A stretch of DNA of 10,854 nucleotides from CAYUKK01 sp964445305 (GTDB taxonomy: Bacteria; Acidobacteriota; Aminicenantia; Aminicenantales; UBA8522): assembly GCA_964445305.1 (NCBI GenBank), contig CAYUKK010000176.1:1-10854 (forward strand), written 5' to 3'. Made by a program: the position numbers and the translations under genes. The notes under the pieces were generated by a model. That model was not told the DNA's origin, searched no databases, and saw only the letters and a program-made list of their open reading frames with translations. Positions 1 through 6,785 of this stretch are shown here, piece by piece. Each line of letters starts with the position of its first letter. Position 1 is the stretch's first letter.

Positions 1-75
1 CATACATTAACCTCCCCTACCCCTCTCCGCGAAAGACGCCCCCAGGAATTCTTCCTTAGCCATTAAATCCCCCTA

Positions 76-99
76 CCCCCTTTGAACAATCAAAGGGGG
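76..99. repeat. Perfect 10-bp inverted repeat with 4-base loop
   Basis: CCCCCTTTGA (76-85) pairs perfectly with TCAAAGGGGG (90-99) around the loop ACAA. Neither strand has a run of T immediately after the stem, so it is not a standard intrinsic terminator. Short C-rich/G-rich palindromes of this look are common as dispersed intergenic elements in environmental bacterial genomes. Membership of such a family is inference, since only one copy lies in this window. Confidence 0.6.
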
Positions 100-225
100 C
101 CTGAGAAAAGGTGGGCGTCTTTCGAGCAGGCCGGAGGGGAAAAATGGTCAGCGTCTCGGGTCAGGTCGGCCCCCGAACCACGCCACTCCTCGGGTGCACT
201 CGCTATCGTGATAATTTGTTACAAG

Positions 226-281
226 ATCAAGCACTTTCGCTTGATGATAATTCTCTATCCGCAAATTTGGGTATGATAGAG
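226..281. repeat. Two consecutive inverted repeats upstream of lpxK
   Basis: The first is ATCAAGC (226-232) with GCTTGAT (239-245), a perfect 7-bp stem with a 6-base loop. The second is CTCTATC (253-259) with GATAGAG (275-281), a 7-bp stem with a 15-base loop. Both lie 60-110 bases before the lpxK start and could be leader RNA structures or protein binding sites. No known riboswitch or operator family is recognised. Confidence 0.3.
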
Positions 282-338
282 GATGTTGAAAGAGGGGGGC
301 GGAATCATGTATAGTCCGTAGGGAATGAAGGTCATCGG

Positions 339-1370
339 ATGAACGCCCTCGTCCTGGTCTTCTCCCTCTTTTCTCGTCTTGCCTGTCGATTAAAGAACCT
401 TATCTACGATATTCACCTCCTTCGACCCGCACGAGCTCCGCTTCCGGTCGTTAGCATCGGCAGCGTTGCTATGGGAGGAACGGAGAAAACCCCTTTGGCC
501 ATGGAAATTCTCCGCTGGCTCCTCGAACGAGGGTATCGGCCCGCCCTCGTTTCTCGCGGTTATAAAGGCGGCTGGGAGAAAAAGGGGGGCGTCGTTTCGG
601 ACGGAAAATCGGTCCTTGCGACCTGGCAACAGGCGGGCGACGAGCCTTTCCTCATCGCCCAATCGGTTCGGGAAGCGGGCGTTTTTGTCGGCAAGAATCG
701 CCTCTCTTCCTGCCTTAGCGCCTTCAACCTCGGCTTCGATATCGCCGTCCTGGACGACGGCTTCCAGCACCGCCGCGTCGGCCGCGACCTCGATATCGCC
801 ATCTATCCCTCTCCCGAAATAAAAGTTCTCCGCGAGTCTCGCCAATCCCTCGGCCGCGCCGATATCATCCTCATCAAGACTTCGATTCAGAATCCGGCGC
901 TCCCATGGCTTCGGCCATCGCCGTTTTCCATTCGCCGCTCCTCAACCCTTCCCTCGGTCCGAGAAAATATCTTCCCTTACAGCGTTGAAGCCCAGGGAAT
1001 GTGGCAACTCTGGGAAGACAAGCCCCTTCCTCAGGTAGATTTAGAAGAAGTACCCCTGGTCGCTTTCTGCGGCATCGCCAGACCCGAGCGTTTTCTTTCC
1101 CTTCTCAAAACAACCGGAGCAAGGGTCGTTTCTTCCATTTTTTTCCCCGACCACTATCCCTACCCGGAATCGTCCATAGAAAAAATTCTTGCTCGGCTTA
1201 AAACTTCAGGCGCGTCAGCGGCCGTGACAACAGAAAAGGATGCGGTCAAAATCCTTGGCCACCGCGCTCGCTTTGGAAAAATCCCCGTTTATTATCTCAA
1301 GATCCGTGTCCATGTTGACCCCGGATTCTACGCCCATCTCGAAAATTTTTTAAAAAAAGCAGCCGGATAA
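339..1370 (+). CDS. lpxK: LpxK-type tetraacyldisaccharide 4'-kinase
   Basis: Predicted lipid A 4'-kinase, which phosphorylates the tetraacyldisaccharide precursor at the inner membrane in the Raetz pathway. The 343 residues match the family's usual length. Recognisable features are a hydrophobic N-terminus (about 1-12), a P-loop region at 46-51, VSRGY at 71-75, GDEPFL at 100-105, the signature DDGFQHRR at 139-146, FFPDHY at 268-273 and TTEKDAVK at 297-304. The ATG at 339 is preceded by GAAGG with about 7 bases spacing. The P-loop is odd: LpxK normally has GGTGKT or GGSGKT, but this one reads GGTEKT, with Glu49 (GAG, 483-485) replacing the glycine before Lys50 and Thr51. The other catalytic motifs look intact, so identity is secure but ATP-binding competence is uncertain. 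The acyltransferase downstream, 30 bases away, supports a lipid A role. Confidence 0.92.
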   Translation: MNALVLVFSLFSRLACRLKNLIYDIHLLRPARAPLPVVSIGSVAMGGTEKTPLAMEILRWLLERGYRPALVSRGYKGGWEKKGGVVSDGKSVLATWQQAGDEPFLIAQSVREAGVFVGKNRLSSCLSAFNLGFDIAVLDDGFQHRRVGRDLDIAIYPSPEIKVLRESRQSLGRADIILIKTSIQNPALPWLRPSPFSIRRSSTLPSVRENIFPYSVEAQGMWQLWEDKPLPQVDLEEVPLVAFCGIARPERFLSLLKTTGARVVSSIFFPDHYPYPESSIEKILARLKTSGASAAVTTEKDAVKILGHRARFGKIPVYYLKIRVHVDPGFYAHLENFLKKAAG

Positions 1371-1400
1371 AAAATTGAAGAGCGATAGATCATAACTCCT

Positions 1401-2360
1401 ATGAAATTTATAGAAACGATGGAAATAATAAAAAATTTACCCATAGAAATCGCCCTTCTCGCCTTCCGCTCCCTGTTTTTTGTCCTTCCCCGCCGTGTCT
1501 GCCTTTGTCTCGGCCAAATAGCCGGCCACCTCTTCTTCTCCTTTGACCTCCGTCACCGCCGCATTGCCCTGGCCAACATGGAAAAAGCCTTCGGCCTGGA
1601 GCTTCCCCCCTCCAAACGCTCCCGGCTTGTCCGTCAATCTTTCCTCCATTTCGGCCAAATGCTGGCCGATATCCTCAAGTGGTCATCCCTGAGTCAAGAA
1701 AAGAGAGAAGAACTGCTTCGAGTCGAGGGCGCCGAGAACATCCACCAAGCTTTGCGTCAGGGTCAGGGCATCCTTCTCTTCTCCGCTCACTTTGGCAACT
1801 GGGAAGTAGCCAGTGAGGCCCTGGCCAAGCTGGCTCCCCTTCATGTCGTGGCCCGTCCTCTCGACAGCCGCACCGCCGAAAAGGAGCTCCTCCGCTTCCG
1901 GTCAAGCCTCGGCGCAAGAATCATTTACAAGCACCAGGCGGCAAAGCCCATCCTCCAGGCTCTTCGCCGAAACGAAATGGTGGCCATCCTCATCGACCAG
2001 AATGTTCTCCGCAGTCAGGCCGTCTTCGTCGATTTCTTTGGCCTCCCTGCCGCCACCACTCCCAGCCTGGCCTCTTTCCATCTTCGAAGCCGTGCCCCCC
2101 TCCTCCCGGTTTTCTGCTATCCCACCTCTTCCCTCTCCTACCTCGTCAAGATCTTCCCCCCGCTCGATTTCAAGCCGAGCGGCGATTGGTCGGCCGACGT
2201 ATTGAAAATCACCCAGCATTCGACTAAGATGGTCGAAGCGGAGATCCGCCGCCGACCCGAGCTCTGGTTCTGGTTCCACGACCGCTGGAAAACGAGACCG
2301 CGGTCCGAGGTCGCCCCGTCCAAGACGCTGACGCCCGATATCCAAGGAAATAGAGCTTGA
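1401..2360 (+). CDS. lpxL: LpxL/HtrB-family lipid A acyltransferase
   Basis: Predicted late acyltransferase of lipid A biosynthesis, transferring a secondary acyl chain to the Kdo-lipid A precursor on the inner membrane. The 319 residues fit the family. The catalytic HX4E motif is seen as SAHFGNWE (128-135; His130, Glu135), followed by LIDQN (197-201), and the family's C-terminal signature PELWFWFHDRWKTRP (286-300). The N-terminal 15-45 segment is hydrophobic, consistent with membrane anchoring. The start is uncertain: ATG at 1401 has no clear Shine-Dalgarno, and Met7 at 1419 is an alternative with an equally weak site. It lies 30 bases after lpxK and is probably co-transcribed. Whether it transfers laurate, myristate or another chain, and whether it is LpxL- or LpxM-like, cannot be told from the sequence. 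Confidence 0.9.
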   Translation: MKFIETMEIIKNLPIEIALLAFRSLFFVLPRRVCLCLGQIAGHLFFSFDLRHRRIALANMEKAFGLELPPSKRSRLVRQSFLHFGQMLADILKWSSLSQEKREELLRVEGAENIHQALRQGQGILLFSAHFGNWEVASEALAKLAPLHVVARPLDSRTAEKELLRFRSSLGARIIYKHQAAKPILQALRRNEMVAILIDQNVLRSQAVFVDFFGLPAATTPSLASFHLRSRAPLLPVFCYPTSSLSYLVKIFPPLDFKPSGDWSADVLKITQHSTKMVEAEIRRRPELWFWFHDRWKTRPRSEVAPSKTLTPDIQGNRA

Positions 2361-2368
2361 GGCAGAGG

Positions 2369-3115
2369 ATGAGAGAAAAACGTGCCCCTGACGAATTAAG
2401 GCCCGTCAAGATTCAGCTTGATTATCTCGATTACGCCCACGGCTCGGCCTTCCTCGAAATCGGCAAGACGCGAGTCATCGCCGCCGCGACCGTCGACGAC
2501 AAAGTTCCGCCCTTCCTCAAGGGTATGGGCACGGGATGGGTGACGGCCGAATACGAAATGCTCCCCTGCTCGACCGAAAAAAGGACCATCCGCGAGAGAA
2601 CCCAGGGACGGATCTCGGGCCGAAGCCAGGAAATCCAGCGCCTCATCGGGCGGGCCCTCCGCGCCGCTACCGACCTCGATTCCCTGGGCGAGCGAACGGT
2701 CATCATCGACTGCGACGTCATCCAGGCCGACGGTGGCACCCGAGTCGCCTCCGTCACCGCCGGTTGCGTCGCTCTGGCCCTCGCCTTGAAAAAACTCCTC
2801 GATGAAAAGGTCATCGACCAGATGCCCCTTCGCCATCTCGTCTGTGGGGTGAGTGTCGGCATTGTCGACGGCCAGCCACTCCTCGACCTTGACTACAGCG
2901 AGGATTCCCAGGCTGCGCTCGATATGAACGTTGTCGAAACTGACGATGGGCATCTCGTTGAGGTCCAGGCCTCAGCCGAGAAAGCGCCGTTCTCCCGGAA
3001 GGACTTGGCATCGCTCCTCCGCCTTGCCGACAAGGGCATCAAGGAACTCATCCAAATCCAGAAGGCCGCTCTCAAGAAAAAAAGCCTCCTCTTCATGGCC
3101 TACGGCCGAAGTTGA
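2369..3115 (+). CDS. rph: RNase PH (phosphorolytic 3'-5' exoribonuclease)
   Basis: Predicted RNase PH, which trims tRNA 3' ends using phosphate and releases nucleoside diphosphates; it acts as a hexameric ring in the cytoplasm. The 248 residues match the family. Signatures are LRPVKI near residue 10, FLKGMGTGWVTAEYEMLP (49-66), RSQEIQRLIGRALRA (85-99), the phosphate-site block CDVIQADGGTR (115-125) and the acidic active-site block DLDYSEDSQAALDMN (173-187). I prefer ATG at 2369 because it aligns with the usual RNase PH N-terminus and has GAGG six bases upstream. A TTG at 2357 with AAGGA upstream would add four residues and overlap the preceding stop. Translational coupling to the acyltransferase gene is likely. 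The C-terminal tail ends in a short basic and hydrophobic stretch. Confidence 0.95.
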   Translation: MREKRAPDELRPVKIQLDYLDYAHGSAFLEIGKTRVIAAATVDDKVPPFLKGMGTGWVTAEYEMLPCSTEKRTIRERTQGRISGRSQEIQRLIGRALRAATDLDSLGERTVIIDCDVIQADGGTRVASVTAGCVALALALKKLLDEKVIDQMPLRHLVCGVSVGIVDGQPLLDLDYSEDSQAALDMNVVETDDGHLVEVQASAEKAPFSRKDLASLLRLADKGIKELIQIQKAALKKKSLLFMAYGRS

Positions 3116-3134
3116 AGGGAAAAAGGAGGGAAGA

Positions 3135-4088
3135 ATGCGAAGGATTCTTGTCACCGGCGGGGCCGGCTTTCTCGGCAGCCACCTCTGCGAATACCTTCTC
3201 CGGGCGGGCGCGGACGTTGTCTGCGTCGATAACTTTTTTTCCGGGAGCAAGGACAACATCCGTCACCTCCTCGACCATCCCTACTTTGAGCTCATCCGCC
3301 ACGACGTCATCCACCCCCTCTTCCTCGAGGTAGACCAGATTTACCACCTCGCCTGCCCTGCTTCGCCCATCCACTACCAGCATAACCCCATCAAGACGGT
3401 CAAGACCAATGTCATGGGGACGATCAACATGCTCGGCCTGGCCAAGCGGATCAAGGCGCGCATCCTGCTCGCCTCTTCCTCGGAGGTTTACGGCGACGCC
3501 GAAGTCCATCCCCAGCCCGAAACCTACTGGGGAAATGTCAACCCCATCGGCCCCCGCAGCTGCTACGACGAAGGCAAGCGCGTGGCCGAGACACTGATGA
3601 TGGATTACTCCCGGCAGAACAATGTCGACATCCGCATCGCCCGCATCTTCAACACCTACGGCCCCCGCATGGCCATAAACGACGGCCGCGTCGTCAGCAA
3701 CTTCATTGTCCAGGCTCTTCGGGGCGAAAACCTGACTATCTATGGCGACGGCAAACAGACGCGCTCTTTCTGCTACGTCTCTGACCTCATCGAGGCGCTG
3801 GTGAAACTCATGAATAGCGAAGCAATCCGGACGCCGGTCAACCTGGGCAATCCCGTTGAATGCAGCGTTCTCGAGTTGGCCGAAATCATCCTCCGGCTCA
3901 CCCAAAGTTCATCGAGAATCGATTTCCGCCCCTTGCCCGCTGACGACCCGGCACGGCGTTGTCCCGACATTACGCTCGCCCGAGAAAAGCTGGGCTGGGA
4001 GCCCCGCGTGAGCCTGGAGGAAGGGCTTCAGAAGACGATCGCCTACTTCGAAGAAAAGCTTGAAATCAGGAACGGGCAAGGCCCGTAA
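3135..4088 (+). CDS. uxs: UDP-glucuronate decarboxylase (UDP-xylose synthase), extended SDR
   Basis: Predicted NAD+-dependent enzyme converting UDP-glucuronate to UDP-xylose, a donor for cell-surface glycans. The Rossmann motif TGGAGFLG is at 7-14, with Asp32 in VDNF at the end of beta-2. SSSEVYGD (114-121) and YDEGK (144-148) give the catalytic Tyr144/Lys148 pair. The run HPQPETYWGNVNPIGPRSCY (125-144) and RRCPDI (274-279) are characteristic of UDP-xylose synthases rather than general epimerases. The start at 3135 is set by AGGAGGG at 3124-3130 and by the N-terminal Rossmann strand. The open frame extends upstream to 2931 only as an overlap with rph. The gene starts 19 bases after the rph stop. 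Length (317 residues) fits bacterial Uxs. The 3' end contains a hairpin spanning the stop codon. Confidence 0.92.
   Translation: MRRILVTGGAGFLGSHLCEYLLRAGADVVCVDNFFSGSKDNIRHLLDHPYFELIRHDVIHPLFLEVDQIYHLACPASPIHYQHNPIKTVKTNVMGTINMLGLAKRIKARILLASSSEVYGDAEVHPQPETYWGNVNPIGPRSCYDEGKRVAETLMMDYSRQNNVDIRIARIFNTYGPRMAINDGRVVSNFIVQALRGENLTIYGDGKQTRSFCYVSDLIEALVKLMNSEAIRTPVNLGNPVECSVLELAEIILRLTQSSSRIDFRPLPADDPARRCPDITLAREKLGWEPRVSLEEGLQKTIAYFEEKLEIRNGQGP
4072..4086. repeat. Short perfect hairpin at the 3' end of the UDP-xylose synthase gene
   Basis: ACGGGC (4072-4077) and GCCCGT (4081-4086) form a perfect 6-bp stem with an AAG loop immediately before the TAA stop. It is not followed by a T-run, so it is unlikely to be an efficient intrinsic terminator. 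It might stabilise the mRNA 3' end or be chance. Confidence 0.3.
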
Positions 4089-4173
4089 GAATAGCTGGGC
4101 AAGACTTAGAAATGAGAAATAAAGGTCGAGATAAATTTAGATAACGGGAATGCGAAGAAATAAAAAATAAAGA

Positions 4174-4221
4174 GATGGATGGATAGATAGATGGATGGCC
4201 GGATGGATGGCCGGATGGATA
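4174..4221. repeat. Imperfect tetranucleotide (GATG/GATA) repeat tract
   Basis: Twelve consecutive 4-base slots read GATG, GATG, GATA, GATA, GATG, GATG, GCCG, GATG, GATG, GCCG, GATG, GATA. The right half can also be read as a 12-base unit, ATGGATGGCCGG, repeated about 2.5 times from 4191. The tract lies between the UDP-xylose synthase and glycosyltransferase genes. A TAA in the glycosyltransferase frame at 4220-4222 means that slippage of the tract would not directly fuse an upstream start to that gene. Confidence 0.85.
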
Positions 4222-4234
4222 AACGAAGAATTTC

Positions 4235-4981
4235 TTGGCCAACGAAGAAAAAGACGGAGGACCAACAAAGGAAGAGGAAGAAACGGGGCGCCGGGTGAAG
4301 CTTTCGATCATTATTCCCGTTTACAATGAAGTTCGGACGATAGAAGAAATCCTCCGCCGCGTTCAATCGGTCGACGTCGGCCTGGACAAGGAGATCGTTG
4401 TCGTCGACGACGGCTCGACCGACGGCACCCGTGCCATTCTCGAGCGGCTCGCCTCGCCCGCCGTCAAAATCCTCTTCCACGCGAAGAATCAGGGCAAGGG
4501 CGCTGCCCTCCACACCGGTTTTGCGGCCGCCACCGGCGATATCCTCCTTGTTCAGGACGCCGACCTCGAGTACGACCCAAGAGAGTATCCCAAGCTCCTT
4601 GAGCCCATCCTGGACGGCCGGGCTGATGCCGTCTATGGCAGCCGTTTCCTCGGCGGTCCCCACCGCGTCCTCTTCTTCTGGCACTACGTCGGCAACCGCA
4701 TCATCACGACCCTCTCCAACATGCTGTCCAACCTCAACCTCACGGACATGGAAACATGCTACAAGGTCTTCAAAAGAGACATCATCCGCCAGATCAGCCT
4801 CAAGTCGAAGCGGTTCGGGTTTGAGCCGGAAATTACCCAAAAGCTGGCCAAGCTGAAATGCCGGGTCTATGAAGTCCCCATCTCTTACTCTGGCCGCGAT
4901 TATGCCGAGGGGAAAAAAATCACCTGGAAAGATGGCCTGGCCGCTATCTTCCACATCCTTCGCTTCCGCTTCTTCAATTGA
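4235..4981 (+). CDS. Family 2 glycosyltransferase, DPM1/polyprenyl-phosphate hexosyltransferase-like
   Basis: Predicted GT-A fold glycosyltransferase using a nucleotide-sugar donor, probably with a polyprenyl phosphate or surface glycan acceptor. The core begins at KLSIIIPVYNE (22-32), with DDGSTDGT (58-65), KNQGKGAALHTG (84-95), the DXD-type QDADLEYDP (107-115), YGSRF (134-138) and the terminal SGRDYAEGKKITWKDG (219-234), typical of the DPM1-like group. It lacks C-terminal membrane helices, so it resembles the soluble DPM1 type. The start is unsure: TTG at 4235 is the first option after an in-frame TAA (4220) and has only GAAGAA upstream. The first 20 residues are purine-rich, low-complexity and probably not conserved. 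A GTG at 4295 would give the compact N-terminus usual in the family. Its position after UDP-xylose synthase suggests a role in an envelope glycan; the sugar is unknown. Confidence 0.88.
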   Translation: MANEEKDGGPTKEEEETGRRVKLSIIIPVYNEVRTIEEILRRVQSVDVGLDKEIVVVDDGSTDGTRAILERLASPAVKILFHAKNQGKGAALHTGFAAATGDILLVQDADLEYDPREYPKLLEPILDGRADAVYGSRFLGGPHRVLFFWHYVGNRIITTLSNMLSNLNLTDMETCYKVFKRDIIRQISLKSKRFGFEPEITQKLAKLKCRVYEVPISYSGRDYAEGKKITWKDGLAAIFHILRFRFFN

Positions 4982-5231
4982 CAGCCTCCTCATCCCTCGC
5001 CCAATTCCTCATCGGCCTCGAGCCTTCGAGCCAGGGTCGTTTCCTCATTGACAGCGTTCAGGACGCCGTTGACCTTGAGCGGAGGCCGCACGATCTCACC
5101 CCCTAACGTTTTGTTTCTTTACGGCGTGGCCCAAAATTGCCCATAGGAAATGACGATCGACACAATACGCTTGCCTTTCTTACGGATAGGCGAGATAGGG
5201 AACGCACTTGAGGCGTGGCGTCGCGGGCGGC

Positions 5232-5259
5232 TTGACTTTCCTTTGGCCATAAATATATT
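5232..5259 (+). promoter_or_regulatory. Sigma-70-type promoter for the flotillin-fusion unit
   Basis: TTGACT (5232-5237) and TATATT (5254-5259) each match five of six consensus positions with a 16-base spacer. They sit in a sharp AT-rich patch. Transcription would start near 5266, giving a leader of about 80 bases before the ATG at 5346. No other equally good promoter is seen in the window. Confidence 0.65.
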
Positions 5260-5282
5260 ATTTTTATTTCATTTAGCTACTT

Positions 5283-5298
5283 GTTTCGCAATCGAAAC
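5283..5298. repeat. Perfect 6-bp inverted repeat in the flotillin leader
   Basis: GTTTCG (5283-5288) pairs with CGAAAC (5293-5298) around CAAT. It lies just downstream of the predicted transcription start, in a position that could be an operator or a 5' mRNA hairpin. No regulator family is recognised. Confidence 0.35.
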
Positions 5299-5345
5299 GG
5301 GCGAGTCATCTCCACGACCAAAGGAATGATTCGGAGGAGGTCATC

Positions 5346-6755
5346 ATGAGCCTTGTCTCCTGGCTTATCATCATCGGCATCATCGTCGTCCTCCTGGCAC
5401 TCATCATCATCGTTCTGGCCATCCAGTACCGCAAGGTCGGGCCTAACGAAGTCTTGATTATCTCGGGCGGCCGGAAGAGGACGGTCACTGCTCCGGACGG
5501 GACCAAAGTCAAGGTCGGCTACCGCTACCGCCTTGGCGGCGGCACATTTGTCATCCCCTTTGTCGAAACCGTCTACACCCTCCCCCTCGACGTCGTCACC
5601 CTGAACATCCGCACCCCTGAAGTCCTGACCCACAGCGGTGTGCCCATCATGGCTGAGGCCACGGCTCAGGTCAAAATCGATTCCTCGGACTCAGCCATCC
5701 GGCTGGCAGCCGAACAGTTCCTGGGCACGGGAAAAGAGGGTATTCGGGATGTCTCCCTCAACGTCCTCGAGGGGAAGATGCGGGAAGTTATCGGCACCAT
5801 GACCGTCGAGGAGATTTACCGCGGCCGTCATGAGTTCAATTCTCGCGTCGCTGAGGCCATCCGTGACGATTTCGCCCGCATGGGCTTGGTCATGCTCTCC
5901 TTCACCCTCAAGGACATCAGCGATACCCAGGGCTACCTGGATTCCCTGAGCAAGCCGCAAATCGCTGCTGCCAAGAGGGACGCCGCCATCGCTGAGGCCG
6001 AAACCGAGAAAGAAGCAGTCATCAAGTCCTCCCAGGCGCGCAAAGAGGCAGAGGTGGCCCGCCTCGCCGCTGAAGCCCTTATCGCCAAGGCCCAATGGGA
6101 AAACGAGGCCAAAAAAGCAGAATCCCAGGTCGCCGTCAACCAGAAGAAAGCCCAGGCCGATTTCTCCTACGAGCTCGAACGGTTCCGCCTCAGCCAGCAG
6201 ATCAAGAAAGAAGAGGCCAAGATGAAGGCCATCGAGAAGGAGGAGGCCATCAAGATCGAAGAGCTCGAAATCGCCCGGCGCGAGAAAGAGCTCGAATCGA
6301 GCGTCATCAAGCCGGCCGACGCCCGCAAGTACCAGATCAAGGCCGAAGCAGAAGCCGAGGAATTCCGCATCCAGGCCGAAGCCAAAGGTAAAGCTGAGGC
6401 TCTCCGCCTCGAGGGTGAAACCGAAGCCGAACTCTTGAAAAAGAAGGGCATGGCCGAGGCCGAGGCGATGCTGAAGAAGGCCCAGGCCTGGGAAAAGTAC
6501 AATCAGGCCGCCATCCTGGAAATGTACTTCCATATCCTTCCCGAGCTGGCCAAAGCCGTCTCCGAGCCGCTCTCCAAAGTGGATAAAATCGTCGTCGTCG
6601 GTGGCGGCGACAAGAGTCTCGGCACGACCAAGATCACGGCCCAGGTGGCTGAAATCCTTTCCCAGATGCCCGAGGTCGTCAAGTCCTTGACCGGAGTTGA
6701 CCTCAAGAAATACCTGAAGGAAAAGCTGACGCCGGAAGAAAAAGAAGAGAAATAG
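5346..6755 (+). CDS. Flotillin-like SPFH/band 7 membrane scaffold protein
   Basis: Predicted bacterial flotillin (FloT/YuaG/YqiK type), a membrane-anchored oligomeric scaffold associated with functional membrane microdomains. An N-terminal transmembrane helix occupies about residues 5-27. The SPFH/PHB domain follows at about 30-200, containing PNEVLIISGG (33-42) and VGTMT-like text IGTMTVEEIYRGRHEF (149-164). Next is a long Ala/Glu/Lys-rich coiled coil (about 205-385) with the EAEAEA-type repeats typical of flotillins. A C-terminal segment with LPELAKAVSEPLSKVDKIVVVGG (398-420) ends the conserved part. The 469 residues fit the family. The ATG is preceded by GGAGGAGG, an excellent ribosome site, and by the promoter at 5232-5259. 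It lies 30 bases before the aminotransferase fusion, so the two are probably co-expressed. No NfeD-type partner is visible nearby. Confidence 0.93.
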   Translation: MSLVSWLIIIGIIVVLLALIIIVLAIQYRKVGPNEVLIISGGRKRTVTAPDGTKVKVGYRYRLGGGTFVIPFVETVYTLPLDVVTLNIRTPEVLTHSGVPIMAEATAQVKIDSSDSAIRLAAEQFLGTGKEGIRDVSLNVLEGKMREVIGTMTVEEIYRGRHEFNSRVAEAIRDDFARMGLVMLSFTLKDISDTQGYLDSLSKPQIAAAKRDAAIAEAETEKEAVIKSSQARKEAEVARLAAEALIAKAQWENEAKKAESQVAVNQKKAQADFSYELERFRLSQQIKKEEAKMKAIEKEEAIKIEELEIARREKELESSVIKPADARKYQIKAEAEAEEFRIQAEAKGKAEALRLEGETEAELLKKKGMAEAEAMLKKAQAWEKYNQAAILEMYFHILPELAKAVSEPLSKVDKIVVVGGGDKSLGTTKITAQVAEILSQMPEVVKSLTGVDLKKYLKEKLTPEEKEEK

Positions 6756-6785
6756 CCTCCCGGAAGGCCCAAGGAGAGGCACGCC

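Larger units (their letters stand above)
1..338. other. Intergenic region upstream of lpxK, no gene recognised
   Basis: No convincing coding sequence is seen. Two overlapping open frames (82-276 and 111-314) have no recognisable motif and read through a palindrome, so they are probably chance. The first 80 bases contain two similar pyrimidine-rich stretches (about 11-26 and 66-80) leading into a perfect hairpin at 76-99. Around 226-281 there are two further inverted repeats, and the DNA is locally AT-rich, which fits a leader or promoter zone for the + strand genes. I could not place a well-spaced -35/-10 pair here. TTGTTA (216-221) and GATAAT (246-251) are too far apart to call. Confidence 0.5.
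4982..5345. other. Intergenic region between glycosyltransferase and flotillin genes
   Basis: No recognised gene. Three short open frames exist: + 4978-5106 (42 codons, TTG start overlapping the preceding stop, codon use like the neighbours), minus 5091-4990 (33 residues, GTG start with AGGGGGTGA upstream) and + 5150-5329 (59 residues, poor RBS, overlapping the promoter). None has a motif I recognise. The right part is strongly AT-rich and contains a promoter (5232-5259) and a small hairpin (5283-5298). Confidence 0.5.

Noticed and set aside
4174..4221. CRISPR or classical phase-variation switch in the repeat tract
   Set aside because: Units are only 4 or 12 bases with no spacers, so it is not CRISPR. 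The TAA at 4220-4222 blocks a simple in-frame ON/OFF fusion to the glycosyltransferase.
4106..4993. 295-codon minus-strand open frame
   Set aside because: It is antisense to the clear glycosyltransferase motifs, has no recognisable motif and ends in low-complexity repeat translation.
5150..5329. 59-residue + frame before the flotillin gene
   Set aside because: The AGG lies only two bases before the ATG, the frame contains the predicted promoter and hairpin, and no motif is recognised.
5691..6782. 363-codon minus-strand open frame
   Set aside because: It is the antisense of the flotillin coiled coil; its Leu/Phe/Gly-rich composition is the mirror of Glu/Ala/Lys codons.
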